Assembly (NCBI RefSeq): GCF_000281085.1 | Contig: NZ_JH767523.1 | Location: 146,693 to 210,692 of the forward strand | Length of the DNA: 64,000 nt | DNA from: Catenovulum agarivorans YM01 | Lineage (GTDB): Bacteria; Pseudomonadota; Gammaproteobacteria; Enterobacterales; Alteromonadaceae | Reading direction: 5' to 3' | In this document: piece by piece, positions 27,601 to 37,663 of the stretch | Numbering within the stretch: position 1 is the stretch's first letter | Layout: every line of letters starts with the position of its first letter | Notes under the pieces: generated by a model | Databases searched by the model: none | Told to the model about the DNA's origin: nothing | What the model saw: only the letters and a program-made list of their open reading frames with translations | Position numbers and translations under genes: made by a program

Positions 27601-28539
27601 TCAGCCTGCATTGATAAACTGAATTGAAATTTTCTCTTCGTCTGCTATCTGATCGTCTTCTGCATATAATTCAGTATCAATTTGGGGGGGCTCAATACTT
27701 GGCTTGTCAAAGGCTATATCACCTTCTTCGTTTTCGAGTTGGCTGGTTGAGCGCAAACCTTTAAAGTCGTATAAAGTTGGATCTGCTAAATGTGAACGGC
27801 TGACATTTTGCACTGCATTAAACATAGTTTCCAAACGGCCTGGATGTTGTTTATCCCAACCTTGCAGCATTTCTTTAATGACTTTACGTTGAAGGTTTTC
27901 TTGTGATCCACATAAGTTACATGGAATGATTGGAAACTCTTTAATACTCGAATATTTAGCTATATCTTTTTCACGACAATAAGCTAGCGGGCGAATAACA
28001 ATGTGGTCTTTGTTATCACTGATAAGTTTAGGAGGCATGCCTTTTAATTTACCGCCATAGAACATGTTTAAAAATAGCGTTTCTAAAATGTCGTCTCTAT
28101 GATGACCCAAGGCAATTTTTGTCACTCCTAACTCTTTCGCCGTCCGGTATAAAATACCTCGACGCAGTCTTGAGCAAAGTGAACAGGTCGTTTTACCTTC
28201 TGGCACTTTGTCTTTAACTATGCTGTAAGTGTCTTCTTCAATAATCTTATATTCAACGTCAATTGAGTCTAAGTATTTAGGTAAAACATCTTCTGGGAAA
28301 CCAGGTTGTTTTTGATCTAAGTTAACAGCAATAATCTCGAAGTTAATCGGCGCTCTTTGACGTAAAAACATCAAAATATCTAACATAGTGTAGCTGTCTT
28401 TTCCGCCGGATAGACACACCATAACTTTGTCACCATCTTCAATCATGTTGAAGTCTTCAATGGCTTTACCAACACATCTACGTATTCTTTTTTGTAGTTT
28501 GTTGAAGTTATACTGGTTTTTTGCGGTTAAAGTTTGCAT
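27601..28539 (-). CDS. ttcA: tRNA 2-thiocytidine(32) synthetase
   Basis: Iron-sulfur ATPase that thiolates cytidine 32 of certain tRNAs. The PP-loop [11 protein letters not shown] is at about residue 50; the Fe-S cysteines are in [10 protein letters not shown] and [15 protein letters not shown] 28539 with GAGG seven bases upstream gives 312 residues, against 311 for E. coli TtcA; an upstream GTG (28551) is less likely. A C-terminal acidic tail follows the conserved domain. It lies at the end of the cco-fnr-uspE block, an order also known from Shewanella. Confidence 0.94.
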   Translation of the reverse strand: MQTLTAKNQYNFNKLQKRIRRCVGKAIEDFNMIEDGDKVMVCLSGGKDSYTMLDILMFLRQRAPINFEIIAVNLDQKQPGFPEDVLPKYLDSIDVEYKIIEEDTYSIVKDKVPEGKTTCSLCSRLRRGILYRTAKELGVTKIALGHHRDDILETLFLNMFYGGKLKGMPPKLISDNKDHIVIRPLAYCREKDIAKYSSIKEFPIIPCNLCGSQENLQRKVIKEMLQGWDKQHPGRLETMFNAVQNVSRSHLADPTLYDFKGLRSTSQLENEEGDIAFDKPSIEPPQIDTELYAEDDQIADEEKISIQFINAG

Positions 28540-28591
28540 GTTGCGCCTCACTAAATTAGAGGCGCGGATTATAGCAAAATTCAGGAAGGTG

Positions 28592-29536
28592 TTAATCTTT
28601 ACTTTTGTTTAGCGTGACTGGGCTTTGAAAACCGTAGGGTTTTAATGCTAAAACATCACAGTTAACGCCATCCAATAGGTGCTCGGCTGTATTACCTAAT
28701 AATGCGGCAGAAATACCACTTCGGCCTATAGTTCCTAATACAATCAGCTCTGCGTCTAACTCCCTAGCGTATTGAGTAATGGAATCTTCCGGTAAGCCTT
28801 CGGCTAAAATACAATTGTCTTCAACAATATTGAAGGCTTCTGCGTATTTTAGCGTCGAGTTTAAATGATGTTGGCGTATAGCTTCGCGATAAGCTGTTGG
28901 ATCAAATTCAGGGATCTCCACAGCTAAACTGACGGCACCTGCAGGGTAACAATTGAGTAACTTTAAATTGGCTTGCAGCAGGGTTTGCATGTACTGGGAT
29001 GTACTAATGATATTGTTGTTCAGGTCAATATGTTGCTGTTCATGGCTCACACTATTAATCGCAGCCAGTATAGTGCCATTTTCTGGCCAATCATGCTCTT
29101 TAACCAAGAGTACTGAACAAGGACATTTGCGCAGCAGGTGCCAATCAGTTGGGGTAAATATGACCGCACGTAATACGCCATGCTCATGAGTAGCTTTAAC
29201 CACCAAATCATATTTGTATTGAATAACTTGTTTAATGACAGCTTCGAAGGGACGGTTGTGCCATTCAACTAAAGGACGAATTTGTGAGACTTGATTGGCA
29301 AAGGGTTCTAAGACGTCTTCTAGCCATTGTGTGCGCTCTTCTACCATACAGCGGCGCATCAACTCGCGCTCTTCAGCCGACAGCATAGTCGTCATCTCAT
29401 AAGAAAAATCGTATACCGCGAGATAGGCAGTTATGGTTGCACCTGTTTTATGTGCAATGGCTACGGCGCGTTGTAGTGCTTTTAATTTTTCGTCGTTAGG
29501 CTCAATAACAACGAGAATTTTGTTTACTTCTCTCAT
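28592..29536 (-). CDS. uspE: Universal stress protein UspE (tandem Usp domains)
   Basis: A 314-residue protein made of two Usp domains (about residues 5-150 and 160-300). The second carries the nucleotide-loop [21 protein letters not shown]; the first has the degenerate form typical of UspE. Linked in E. coli to stress survival and motility/adhesion. It directly follows fnr on the same strand, the usual fnr-uspE pairing, which suggests induction under low oxygen or stationary phase. Confidence 0.92.
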   Translation of the reverse strand: MREVNKILVVIEPNDEKLKALQRAVAIAHKTGATITAYLAVYDFSYEMTTMLSAEERELMRRCMVEERTQWLEDVLEPFANQVSQIRPLVEWHNRPFEAVIKQVIQYKYDLVVKATHEHGVLRAVIFTPTDWHLLRKCPCSVLLVKEHDWPENGTILAAINSVSHEQQHIDLNNNIISTSQYMQTLLQANLKLLNCYPAGAVSLAVEIPEFDPTAYREAIRQHHLNSTLKYAEAFNIVEDNCILAEGLPEDSITQYARELDAELIVLGTIGRSGISAALLGNTAEHLLDGVNCDVLALKPYGFQSPVTLNKSKD

Positions 29537-29617
29537 CGCTAAGCTCCACAGCTTGTAATTTATTTGAGTTTAGTTCAACCCGCGGCGCTTTGCTTAAAAT
29601 TTTAGGCAGAATATAAG

Positions 29618-30355
29618 TTATTTACAGTCAGGTTGTAGACTAAATTCGGCGATGTGTTTGAGGTCGTTGAAAGACTCAATTGTAATGAGTTTACGTTCAA
29701 CATTAATGATACCAGCTTGATTAAAGCGACTAAATAGGCGACTTATAGTTTCAACCGTTAAGCCTAAATAGTTACCAATTTCGCCTCGAGTCATGGTTAA
29801 ACTAAATGTTTTAGACGATAAACCACGTTGTTTAAAGCGGTTCGATAACTGGAGTAAAAAGCTAGCTAAACGTGCATCAGCGGTTTTTTTGTTAAGCAAA
29901 AACAACATATCTTGATCGAGTGATATTTCATTACTCATTAACCGCAATATTTGTTGGCGTAGCTTTGGCATAGTGGCACTAAGTTGGTCCATTGTATCGT
30001 ACGGGATTTCGCATATCATTGCCGTTTCAAGTGCTTCGGCAAAACTAGGGTGACTATGTGCTTGAATGGCATCAAATCCGATAATATCGCCTGGCAGGTG
30101 GAATGCAATAATTTGTTCTTCGCCACAGTTCGAAACAGTATAAGACTTAAACGAGCCAGAACGAACAGCATATAATGATGTAAAGGTTTGCCCAGCTTCA
30201 ACCAATTTCTGTTTTTTTTGGTAAGGTTTTTTGCGTTGAATAATATTATCGAGTTGGGTGAGTTCGTTGTCATTCAATGCAAAAGGTAAACATAATTGAC
30301 TAATGCTGCATTTTTGACACTGGATGCTTGAAGTAAATTTTGCTGTTGTGTCCAT
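29618..30355 (-). CDS. fnr: Oxygen-sensing transcriptional regulator FNR/EtrA
   Basis: Crp/Fnr-family global regulator of anaerobic and microaerobic respiration. The four cysteines that hold the oxygen-labile [4Fe-4S] cluster are in place: [10 protein letters not shown] (spacing 2 and 5) near the N-terminus and the Cys in MICEIP. The DNA-recognition helix [13 protein letters not shown] keeps the Glu, Ser and Arg that read TTGAT half-sites. 245 residues. It lies downstream of the cbb3 genes that it would be expected to control. Confidence 0.95.
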   Translation of the reverse strand: MDTTAKFTSSIQCQKCSISQLCLPFALNDNELTQLDNIIQRKKPYQKKQKLVEAGQTFTSLYAVRSGSFKSYTVSNCGEEQIIAFHLPGDIIGFDAIQAHSHPSFAEALETAMICEIPYDTMDQLSATMPKLRQQILRLMSNEISLDQDMLFLLNKKTADARLASFLLQLSNRFKQRGLSSKTFSLTMTRGEIGNYLGLTVETISRLFSRFNQAGIINVERKLITIESFNDLKHIAEFSLQPDCK

Positions 30356-30389
30356 TTGCCTACTATCTAAAAATTGCTATCAAGCAATA

Positions 30390-31043
30390 CTAACTCAATA
30401 CGAATTGCATTACACCCGTCACTAACATGTATATTGCAAATGCAATCAAGCTTATCGCGATAATGTTGCGAACGAGCATTTTATTTAAAAAATGGTGCAT
30501 TTGCTGAGCGATTGACGCCGATAATAACAAGGCTGGCCAAGTACCCAAGCCAAAACAAAACATAAGGGCTGCAGATTTAAAAGGGTTAGCAGACGCCGCT
30601 GCCCATGTGAGTACACTGTAAACCAAGCCACAGGGTAACCAGCCCCAAACCGCTCCGGCGGTAAAGCGACCTAGGTAACTTTTGTCTTTAATCAGGCTCT
30701 GTGCTGTGGGTGCCAGTTTAGCCCATAATTTAGCAGAAATTTTTTCAATTTTAGTAATAGAAAAATTCCATTTTGCTATATATAAAGCTAGGTAAATTAA
30801 TAGCAATGCGGAGAGTATTTTTAAGATATATAAAAAGGGTTTAAAGCTAACCGTTAACCAAAAGCCCACAGCACCAACCAGTAGGCCAATAAAGGCATAA
30901 CTTGTAATTCGACCTAAACTATACAAAAACGCGTGGCTGAAGCGACCGTTAATGCCAGATGCAATCGCTAAACCCCCACACATGGCTATGCAATGGCCTG
31001 CGCCCATTAAACCTAGAATAAATGCTGTGATAAACTCAGGCAT
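30390..31043 (-). CDS. DsbD_2/SafE-type membrane protein of the cbb3 cluster
   Basis: A 217-residue protein with about six membrane helices of the TauE/SafE-like DsbD_2 family. Cys residues in GHCIAMCGGLA (helix 1) and in WGWLPCGLVYSVLT (helix 4) match the pattern of CcdA/DsbD electron or metal handlers. It is regularly found between ccoS and fnr in gammaproteobacteria and is thought to help oxidase biogenesis, probably copper or thiol supply; this is inference. It starts 11 bases after the ccoS stop. Confidence 0.85.
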   Translation of the reverse strand: MPEFITAFILGLMGAGHCIAMCGGLAIASGINGRFSHAFLYSLGRITSYAFIGLLVGAVGFWLTVSFKPFLYILKILSALLLIYLALYIAKWNFSITKIEKISAKLWAKLAPTAQSLIKDKSYLGRFTAGAVWGWLPCGLVYSVLTWAAASANPFKSAALMFCFGLGTWPALLLSASIAQQMHHFLNKMLVRNIIAISLIAFAIYMLVTGVMQFVLS

Positions 31044-31054
31044 TAGATAAAAGC

Positions 31055-31210
31055 TTATTTATCTTGTGGTTTATCATCGTCAAACAATATGTCATGGCCT
31101 TGGCGGTCTAAATCATCAAATTGATTCTTTTTCACCGCCCAAAAAAACAGGACAAGTGCGACAACAATAATCACAATCGCCAACGGAATTAAAACGTAAA
31201 TTACATTCAT
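31055..31210 (-). CDS. ccoS: cbb3 oxidase maturation protein CcoS
   Basis: A 51-residue single-span protein, read directly from the sequence: it begins MNVIYVLIPLAIVIIVV, continues FFWAVKKNQFDDLD and ends DDDKPQDK. This is the standard CcoS pattern: one helix, then the conserved basic-QFDDLD segment. Its ATG overlaps the stop of ccoI by four bases (ATGA). CcoS is needed for maturation of cbb3 oxidase, probably for cofactor insertion into CcoN. Confidence 0.92.
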   Translation of the reverse strand: MNVIYVLIPLAIVIIVVALVLFFWAVKKNQFDDLDRQGHDILFDDDKPQDK

Positions 31211-33579
31211 CTTTTCAGTAATCTCATTGAGTTGCTAACCACAATTAGTGAGCTTGCCGACATGCCTATCACGGCCATCCAAGGCGTTAATATGCCAAAT
31301 ACCGCCAAAGGCAATGCTAAAGCATTGTAACCAATAGCCCAAACAAAATTTTGTTTTAAAATGCGGTTAAGGCGCTGCGACATCTTAACTAACTTTGCAA
31401 CACCAATAGGTTGTGAGTTGAGTAAAATCACATCGGCTTTATATTTTGACAGTTCTGCACCTTCATCCATGGCCAATGAGATATCGGCAGTCGCTAAGAC
31501 AATTGAGTCGTTTACACCATCCCCAAGCATAGCAACGCTGCCGTATTCATCTTGTAGCTGCTGTAGTTTTTGGCGTTTGGCTTCAGGCGTTAAGCCTTTA
31601 TGAAATTCGATGCCAAGCGTTGCAGCAATTTTATCGACCAACAGGCTATGGTCACCGGACAATATCACTTTCTGTGTCGGCAACTCTTGCATACATTCGA
31701 TACTGCTGCTCTTAAGTTCATCGGTCAGTTCGATTGCACCTATGCAGGTGGTTTGTCTAAACACGTAAATTTGAGCGTTTTGCCAACGTGCGTTCGGCAG
31801 AAGTCGCTCGGCTCTAGAAAATAAACTTCTACTGCCAATTGTATATTCAACCCCGTCTATTGAAACTCGTAGACCTTGATGGGCAATGGTTTCGACAGAC
31901 TCTAATTTTATACTTGAACTATCTATGTCAGCAAACCCAGTTGCTAATGGGTGACTGGATGCTTTTTCCGCTGCAGCGACTATTTTTAATAACTCATCTT
32001 GGTTTATATCTTCACTGCAGTGAACCTGTGCACGTGAAAATTTACCTGTAGTGAGTGTGCCAGTTTTATCAAATGCTATAACCTTTAACTTATCTGCTTG
32101 TTCTAGAGCATGACTTTCTCTGATTAATACACCTTGGACTTTCAGCGCATTACTTGCCGCGGAAATGGCGGTTGGCAACGCAAGTGATAGCGCACATGGG
32201 CATGTGGCAACTAGCACAGCAACGGCAAACCATAAGCCATTTTCACCGAGTAATTCCCACCCTAGATAAGTTGCGATAGACAAGAATAAAACAGAAATTG
32301 TTGCTTGTTTTGCCATTTTATCTGCCACATTGGCTAATGGGCTTTTCGATTGGTTTATTCGTTCTTGATGTTTGGCAATTTGCGCAAGGCGAGTATTTAA
32401 ATATACAGATTCAACTTCAACTTGAATAATTTGGTTGTGGACTAAACTACCCGCAAAAATAATGTCACCTTGATTCTTGTCAATGGGCAAACTTTCGCCG
32501 GTTAGTTGTGCTTCTTCTACCGTACAATGTTTGGAAATAAGTTTGCCGTCGGCTGGTACTTGTTCACCTTGCTTAACTTGAATAATGTCGCCGATTTTGA
32601 GCTCATTAGCATGAACTGTACTGACAGTATTATTGTCTAATTTGAATGCAACTATAGGTAGTAGCTTAAGTAAATTAGCTGAGGTGATCGCGGCTTTAGT
32701 TTTAACTAGATGTTCTAGATATCGGCTGGTCAGTAGCAAAAATACAAACATGGTCGCTGATTCAAAATACACTTCGCCAGTGTTGCTGTAAGTGGCATAT
32801 GCACTGGCGATAAAGGTACTGTAAATAGCAAAAACTACCGGTACATCCATGTTTACCGAGCCTTTACTCAGTGCTCGATAGGCAGATGTGAGCAAGGGTA
32901 AACCGCTATACAAAACGACAGGTGCAGACAACAATAAACTTATCCAACGGAAAAAATAAGCGAAAGACTCCTCAATCACATCAAAATATAGCGCAAATGC
33001 CAACATCATGACTTGCATGGTGAATAAGCCAGCGACTGCTAGTTGTTTTTGGTAGTTTTTGCTGATGTTTTTGTATTCGGTTTCTATCTGACTAATTTTA
33101 AATGGCGAGGGGAGATAGCCGATAGATTTTATTGCATTAAAAATTTGACTGAGTGGTATTGTTGAATTGTCCCACAATAACTCTGCTCTAGCATTGGTCA
33201 GATTAACCCGAATTGAATCTACCCCGTCTAGTTTAGTTAGATACTTTTCAATTAACCAAGCGCAAGCTGCACAATGCATACCTTGAATGGATATATCTGC
33301 CGCGTGTTGTTGGTTTGTCGGATCAATTCGGACAAATTCTTCTTGCACACTTGGTGCATCAAAAGCTTGATATAGGTTATCTGGTTGGTTAGCCTGCTCA
33401 ACAGGTTTTTCTGCTGAGCTTTGACGGTATTTATAATAACCATCAAAGCCGCCTTGTAAAATTACATTGGCGACAGCTTGGCAACCTGTACAACAGACCG
33501 CTTTATTTTCGCCATTTACCTGAATGGTTAACCGGCAATCTAGCGGAATTGGCTCGTTGCAATGATAACAACTGCTCAT
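31207..33579 (-). CDS. ccoI: Copper-exporting P1B-type ATPase CcoI/FixI
   Basis: Heavy-metal P-type ATPase that delivers copper to the cbb3 oxidase. A Cys-rich N-terminal ribbon (CYHCNEPIPLDC, CCTGCQAV) precedes a heavy-metal-associated domain with GMHCAACAW. Eight membrane helices include the CPCALSLALPT metal site; the phosphorylation loop has DKTGTLTTGK and the hinge GDGVND. 790 residues, complete. It lies between ccoH and ccoS in the standard order; the N-terminal ribbon distinguishes CcoI from general CopA. Confidence 0.95.
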   Translation of the reverse strand: MSSCYHCNEPIPLDCRLTIQVNGENKAVCCTGCQAVANVILQGGFDGYYKYRQSSAEKPVEQANQPDNLYQAFDAPSVQEEFVRIDPTNQQHAADISIQGMHCAACAWLIEKYLTKLDGVDSIRVNLTNARAELLWDNSTIPLSQIFNAIKSIGYLPSPFKISQIETEYKNISKNYQKQLAVAGLFTMQVMMLAFALYFDVIEESFAYFFRWISLLLSAPVVLYSGLPLLTSAYRALSKGSVNMDVPVVFAIYSTFIASAYATYSNTGEVYFESATMFVFLLLTSRYLEHLVKTKAAITSANLLKLLPIVAFKLDNNTVSTVHANELKIGDIIQVKQGEQVPADGKLISKHCTVEEAQLTGESLPIDKNQGDIIFAGSLVHNQIIQVEVESVYLNTRLAQIAKHQERINQSKSPLANVADKMAKQATISVLFLSIATYLGWELLGENGLWFAVAVLVATCPCALSLALPTAISAASNALKVQGVLIRESHALEQADKLKVIAFDKTGTLTTGKFSRAQVHCSEDINQDELLKIVAAAEKASSHPLATGFADIDSSSIKLESVETIAHQGLRVSIDGVEYTIGSRSLFSRAERLLPNARWQNAQIYVFRQTTCIGAIELTDELKSSSIECMQELPTQKVILSGDHSLLVDKIAATLGIEFHKGLTPEAKRQKLQQLQDEYGSVAMLGDGVNDSIVLATADISLAMDEGAELSKYKADVILLNSQPIGVAKLVKMSQRLNRILKQNFVWAIGYNALALPLAVFGILTPWMAVIGMSASSLIVVSNSMRLLKR

Positions 33580-33582
33580 AAA

Positions 33583-34077
33583 TTACGGGGTAATTAAAAT
33601 TTTACCAGTGTAGGGCAGTGCTATGGTTTTTTGCACTTTCCACTTTTTATCATGTGGCTCTATGGTTAATTGCCATTTACCTACAGTCGATTTATCTAAC
33701 AGTGCAGAAAATTTACCGTCGGCACGGCGTGTTGCCATAACACTTTGATCTTTAGCTGACTGAGTCGCATGATAAAAGGAAACAATTAAGTTTGCTGGCT
33801 CTGGTGCTTTGCGGTTTGCGTTTAAATCCAACAATATGCTGTCGTCTGTTACTTCGGCAAAAATAGCTATGCCATATTCTGCTGCGAGTTTTTCACGATC
33901 AAATTCCTGGTTAATGGCTTTACCTTTTTTGTAGTAGTCATCAACGACCATTTCTACTTTATATTCTCGGTAAATCGATAAGCGCACAGCGGCAACCAAA
34001 ACTGGAATAAGAATTATCGCAATTAAAACCCAAGGCCATGGTTCTTTGTACCAAGGTCTGCTATCAACATCAGTCAT
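33583..34077 (-). CDS. ccoH: cbb3 oxidase assembly protein CcoH/FixH
   Basis: A 164-residue protein with one N-terminal helix (WPWVLIAIILIPVLVAAV) and a periplasmic FixH domain. The family hallmark EMVVDDYYKKGKAINQEFDRE follows the helix. CcoH associates with assembly intermediates of the cbb3 oxidase. It ends three bases before ccoI and is separated from ccoP by a terminator hairpin, so ccoH-I-S may be partly expressed by read-through or from their own promoter. Confidence 0.92.
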   Translation of the reverse strand: MTDVDSRPWYKEPWPWVLIAIILIPVLVAAVRLSIYREYKVEMVVDDYYKKGKAINQEFDREKLAAEYGIAIFAEVTDDSILLDLNANRKAPEPANLIVSFYHATQSAKDQSVMATRRADGKFSALLDKSTVGKWQLTIEPHDKKWKVQKTIALPYTGKILITP

Positions 34078-34107
34078 ATATATTTCTCTGTTTATGTGCC
34101 CGTGGGC

Positions 34108-34137
34108 AAAAAAAAGCCCCGCTAAAGCGAGGCTTTT
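34108..34137 (-). terminator. Intrinsic terminator after ccoNOQP
   Basis: On the minus strand AAAAGCCTCGC pairs with GCGGGGCTTTT (one mismatch) around a 4-base loop, followed by a run of eight T. It follows the ccoP stop and should reduce transcription into ccoH-I-S, fitting lower demand for assembly factors than for subunits. Confidence 0.88.
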
Positions 34138-34152
34138 CCTCTACTTATCTGT

Positions 34153-35112
34153 TTAATTTGACAAACTATAAACGTAAGCAGAAATTAAGTGAACTTTGTC
34201 TTCACCTAAAATATCTTTCCAAGCTGGCATAACACCCGCACGGCCATGCGCAAGCGTTTCGCTGATTGCTCGCTCTGAACCACCGTATAACCAAATATCA
34301 TCGGTTAAGTTAGGCGCACCAAAGGGGAGGTTGTGCGCAACACTACCTTTACCGTCAGCCCCATGACAAGCAGCACAAACGGCGAATTTAGCTTCGCCAG
34401 CTTTAGCTAAGCCAGCATCTACGTCACGACCACTTAAACTGATAACATAAGCAGTTACTTGTTTTACACCGTCTTCACCAAGTGAGTCTATCCAGCCAGG
34501 CATAGCTGCTTTACGGCCGTGTAAGATAGTCTCTTTGATTTTTTCTGGGCTACCACCGTATAACCAATCATTGTCAGTTAAGTTCGGGAAGCCTGTACCA
34601 CCACGCGCATCAGACGCGTGACACTGTGAACAGTTTTGCAAATATAGACGTTTACCAATTTCTAAAGCTTCTTCATTTTTAGCTAAAGCATGAACGTCTT
34701 GAGCTGCAAATTGTTTGAAGATTGGACCAAAAGTCTCTTCCGCTTTAACCAATTCTTGATCGTATTGAACTCGAAATCCGTCAGCTTTAGCTTGTTCTAC
34801 CGCTTCGCGTGATTCAGCCAAGCTGGTAATACCTTGGTTAGAACTTTTCCAACCTAAGAAACCTTGATAGTTACCTAAACCAGGGTAGGCTAATAAATAA
34901 TATGCAGCCCACACTGCGGTTAACCAAAACATTTTGGTCCACCAACCCGGTAACGGGTTGTTTAGTTCTTCAATGCCGTCGAATTCATGGCCCATTGACT
35001 TGCCTTCTTCAACGCCAGCATAGTTTTTCATGTTCAGGTATAAACAAGTAAATACCAGAACCAAACATAGGATAGATAGAATTGCTACCCACAAACTCCA
35101 AAAGGTACTCAT
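34153..35112 (-). CDS. ccoP: cbb3 cytochrome c oxidase subunit III, diheme CcoP
   Basis: Membrane-anchored diheme cytochrome c that passes electrons to CcoO. Two N-terminal hydrophobic segments (about residues 7-25 and 58-78) are followed by two cytochrome c domains with the heme motifs CSQCHA and CAACHG, and distal Met ligands in AAMPGW and GVMPAW. 319 residues, normal. Last structural gene of the oxidase operon. Confidence 0.95.
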   Translation of the reverse strand: MSTFWSLWVAILSILCLVLVFTCLYLNMKNYAGVEEGKSMGHEFDGIEELNNPLPGWWTKMFWLTAVWAAYYLLAYPGLGNYQGFLGWKSSNQGITSLAESREAVEQAKADGFRVQYDQELVKAEETFGPIFKQFAAQDVHALAKNEEALEIGKRLYLQNCSQCHASDARGGTGFPNLTDNDWLYGGSPEKIKETILHGRKAAMPGWIDSLGEDGVKQVTAYVISLSGRDVDAGLAKAGEAKFAVCAACHGADGKGSVAHNLPFGAPNLTDDIWLYGGSERAISETLAHGRAGVMPAWKDILGEDKVHLISAYVYSLSN

Positions 35113-35122
35113 GATGAATCCT

Positions 35123-35311
35123 CTAATCTCTGTGAACTTGTTGTTCTTCTTTGCCGCTATTCTTTTTATCTACATCTGAATCATCCAGAATAGAATTAGC
35201 CGCATTATCAAAACGTTTTTTACTCTGCTTACTATAAGCCCACCAAATAATGCCAATAAACACTATTAACACTATTATGGTGTATATGCCGCGATAAGTA
35301 CCGTAATCCAT
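35123..35311 (-). CDS. ccoQ: cbb3 oxidase small subunit CcoQ/FixQ
   Basis: A 62-residue single-span protein starting MDYGTYRGIYTIIVLIVFIG, followed by WWAYSKQSKKRFDNAAN, the conserved pattern of CcoQ. CcoQ stabilises the assembled complex. It lies between ccoO and ccoP with gaps of 2 and 10 bases. The charged C-terminal tail is longer than the core requires. Confidence 0.92.
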   Translation of the reverse strand: MDYGTYRGIYTIIVLIVFIGIIWWAYSKQSKKRFDNAANSILDDSDVDKKNSGKEEQQVHRD

Positions 35312-35313
35312 AA

Positions 35314-35922
35314 CTATTTTAAAGCTGTACCAAGTGTTTGTAGATATGCAATCAATGCATCCATCTCTGTTTTACCTTGTACTGAAGCTTTTGCTTGCGC
35401 AACATCTTCGTCTGTATAAGGCACACCATAATAATCTTTAAATACAGTTAATTTTTTCGCGATGAGTTCGCCATCTAATCTATTTTCTTCAAGCCAAGGG
35501 TAACCAGGCATGATAGATTCAGGCACAACATCACGCGGATTAATCATGTGGACTCTATGCCAATCGTCAGAGTATCGACCACCAACACGCGCTAAATCTG
35601 GACCTGTGCGCTTAGAACCCCACAAAAATGGATGTTCCCAGACAGATTCACCAGCAACAGAGTAGTGACCATAACGTTCTGTTTCAGAGCGGAAAGGACG
35701 GATCATTTGGCTATGACAACCAACACATCCTTCGCGAATATAAATATCACGACCTTCCATTTGTAATGCTGTATATGGTTTTAACCCTTTAACTGGCTCA
35801 GTGGTATCTTTCATGAACATTAAAGGGGTAATTTCAACTAAAGTACCAAAGCTAATCGCAATTACCGCAAAAATTGCCAGTAAACCAATATTCTTTTCTA
35901 CTATTTCGTGTTTATTAGCCAT
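35314..35922 (-). CDS. ccoO: cbb3 oxidase monoheme subunit CcoO
   Basis: Membrane-anchored monoheme cytochrome c, 202 residues. One N-terminal helix ([19 protein letters not shown]), then the heme motif CVGCHSQM within the highly conserved [18 protein letters not shown], and the axial Met region MPGYPWL. It transfers electrons from CcoP to the CcoN active site. Second gene of the operon, nine bases after ccoN. Confidence 0.96.
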   Translation of the reverse strand: MANKHEIVEKNIGLLAIFAVIAISFGTLVEITPLMFMKDTTEPVKGLKPYTALQMEGRDIYIREGCVGCHSQMIRPFRSETERYGHYSVAGESVWEHPFLWGSKRTGPDLARVGGRYSDDWHRVHMINPRDVVPESIMPGYPWLEENRLDGELIAKKLTVFKDYYGVPYTDEDVAQAKASVQGKTEMDALIAYLQTLGTALK

Positions 35923-35931
35923 GATTATCTC

Positions 35932-37374
35932 CTATGCGTTCGCTACTACAGGTTTAGTGGCTAAACCTTCATCAGCTACTTTCTCTGATTTAATTGTGCG
36001 AATTACGTTGTACAACATAGTGAGCATACCGGCGACAACACACAATCCACCCATCCAACGCATAATGTTGTAAGGTTTCTTCTGCGCAACAATTTCAATA
36101 AAGCTGTATGTTAACGTACCGTCAGCATTTACTGCACGCCACATCATGCCTTCCATAACACCTGTGATCCACATAGCTACTATGTATAAAACAACACCAA
36201 TAGTTGCTAACCAGAAGTGAACGTTTATCAACTTAATGCTGTACATTCTTTCACGACCAAATACTTTAGGAATTAGGTGGTATAAAGAACCAATTGAAAC
36301 CATAGCAACCCAGCCAAGCGCACCAGAGTGAACGTGACCAACAGTCCAGTCAGTGTAGTGTGATAACGCGTTTACTGATTTGATTGCCATCATAGGGCCT
36401 TCGAACGTAGACATACCGTAGAATGAAAGCGAAACAATCATAAAACGTAAAATAGGATCGGTACGCAATTTATGCCAAGCACCTGAAAGTGTCATAATAC
36501 CGTTGATCATACCGCCCCATGAAGGTACGAATAAGACAACCGACATCACCATACCTAGTGACTGAGTCCAGTCTGGAAGTGCAGTATAGTGTAAGTGGTG
36601 AGGGCCAGCCCAAATATAAAGTGATACTAGTGACCAAAAGTGAACAATAGATAAACGATAAGAATAAACAGGACGCTCTGCTTGTTTTGGTACGAAGTAG
36701 TACATCATGCCTAAGAAGCCAGCCGTTAAGAAGAAACCAACAGCGTTATGGCCATACCACCACTGCATCATAGCGTCTACAGCACCGGCATATATTGAAT
36801 AAGATTTGGTAAAGCTAACCGGTATTGCCATGCTATTACCGATATGTAAAACGGCAACGGTTAAGATAAAGCCACCGTAGAACCAATTCGCAACATAAAT
36901 GTGTGAAGTTGTACGTTTAACAATAGTGCCAAAAAATACAATTGCATAGGCTATCCAAACGATAGCGATCAAAATATCAATTGGCCATTCTAATTCAGCA
37001 TATTCTTTAGAAGTCGTGATACCTAAAGGTAAAGTGATCACTGCACTAACAATAATTGCTTGCCAACCCCAAAAAGTGAAGTTTGCTAATTTGTCACTAA
37101 AAATACGAGTTTGACAGGTACGTTGTACTACATAATATGAAGTAGCAAATAACGCACAACCACCAAACGCGAAGATTACCGCATTGGTATGTAAAGGACG
37201 TAATCTTGAGTAGGTAAACCAAGGTGTGTCGAAGTTTAATTCTGGCCACACTAACTGAGCAGCTATTAGAACACCCGCGGACATCCCAATAAGCCCCCAT
37301 ACGACCGCCATAAAGGCAAATTTTTTGACTATGTCAAAATTGTATATCGGAGTTGCAGAACTTGTTGCGCTCAT
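35932..37374 (-). CDS. ccoN: cbb3 oxidase catalytic subunit CcoN
   Basis: Twelve-helix heme-copper oxidase subunit I that reduces oxygen with very high affinity. Six His ligands are visible in the segments [39 protein letters not shown] and [14 protein letters not shown] 37374, preceded by GGAAG eight bases away, gives 480 residues; an upstream in-frame start (37401) is unlikely. First gene of the operon; an FNR-like box lies about 220 bases upstream. Confidence 0.96.
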   Translation of the reverse strand: MSATSSATPIYNFDIVKKFAFMAVVWGLIGMSAGVLIAAQLVWPELNFDTPWFTYSRLRPLHTNAVIFAFGGCALFATSYYVVQRTCQTRIFSDKLANFTFWGWQAIIVSAVITLPLGITTSKEYAELEWPIDILIAIVWIAYAIVFFGTIVKRTTSHIYVANWFYGGFILTVAVLHIGNSMAIPVSFTKSYSIYAGAVDAMMQWWYGHNAVGFFLTAGFLGMMYYFVPKQAERPVYSYRLSIVHFWSLVSLYIWAGPHHLHYTALPDWTQSLGMVMSVVLFVPSWGGMINGIMTLSGAWHKLRTDPILRFMIVSLSFYGMSTFEGPMMAIKSVNALSHYTDWTVGHVHSGALGWVAMVSIGSLYHLIPKVFGRERMYSIKLINVHFWLATIGVVLYIVAMWITGVMEGMMWRAVNADGTLTYSFIEIVAQKKPYNIMRWMGGLCVVAGMLTMLYNVIRTIKSEKVADEGLATKPVVANA

Positions 37375-37592
37375 TTTATATCTTCCAAAGTTCTCAGGCA
37401 TAAAAACTAAATTTGTTTAAACTTGATAAACCCATCACTAAGTTTGCCAAGCTAAAAATATAGATAATAGCCTTTTTTGCTCAAAAACCATTCAATTTGA
37501 GTGGAAAAGCAGCAAAAATATAGTTGACTGACTAAAATCGCGCAAATTGTATGGTTTTTATGGCAAAAAATACAGCCGAGTTTTAAAAAAAC

Positions 37593-37606
37593 ATGATTTA
37601 GCTCAA
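37593..37606. promoter_or_regulatory. FNR-like binding site
   Basis: ATGATTTAGCTCAA matches the FNR palindrome TTGAT-N4-ATCAA at 8 of 10 specified positions, one mismatch per half. It lies in the divergent region between ccoN and the 37664 gene, 57 bases before the latter. FNR is encoded in the same cluster, so control is plausible but unproven. Confidence 0.5.
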
Positions 37607-37663
37607 TAACAAGCGAAATTGCGATATTATTATGTATCTGTTTTTTCGAGCATTTGATTAGAT

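Noticed and set aside
29564..29578. TTGAG...TTCAA upstream of uspE as an FNR site
   Set aside because: The spacer is five bases and the inner positions do not match; it is only a loose palindrome.
37423..37438. TTGAT...ATCAC upstream of ccoN as an FNR site
   Set aside because: The spacer is six bases instead of four, so the half-sites are out of register for FNR.
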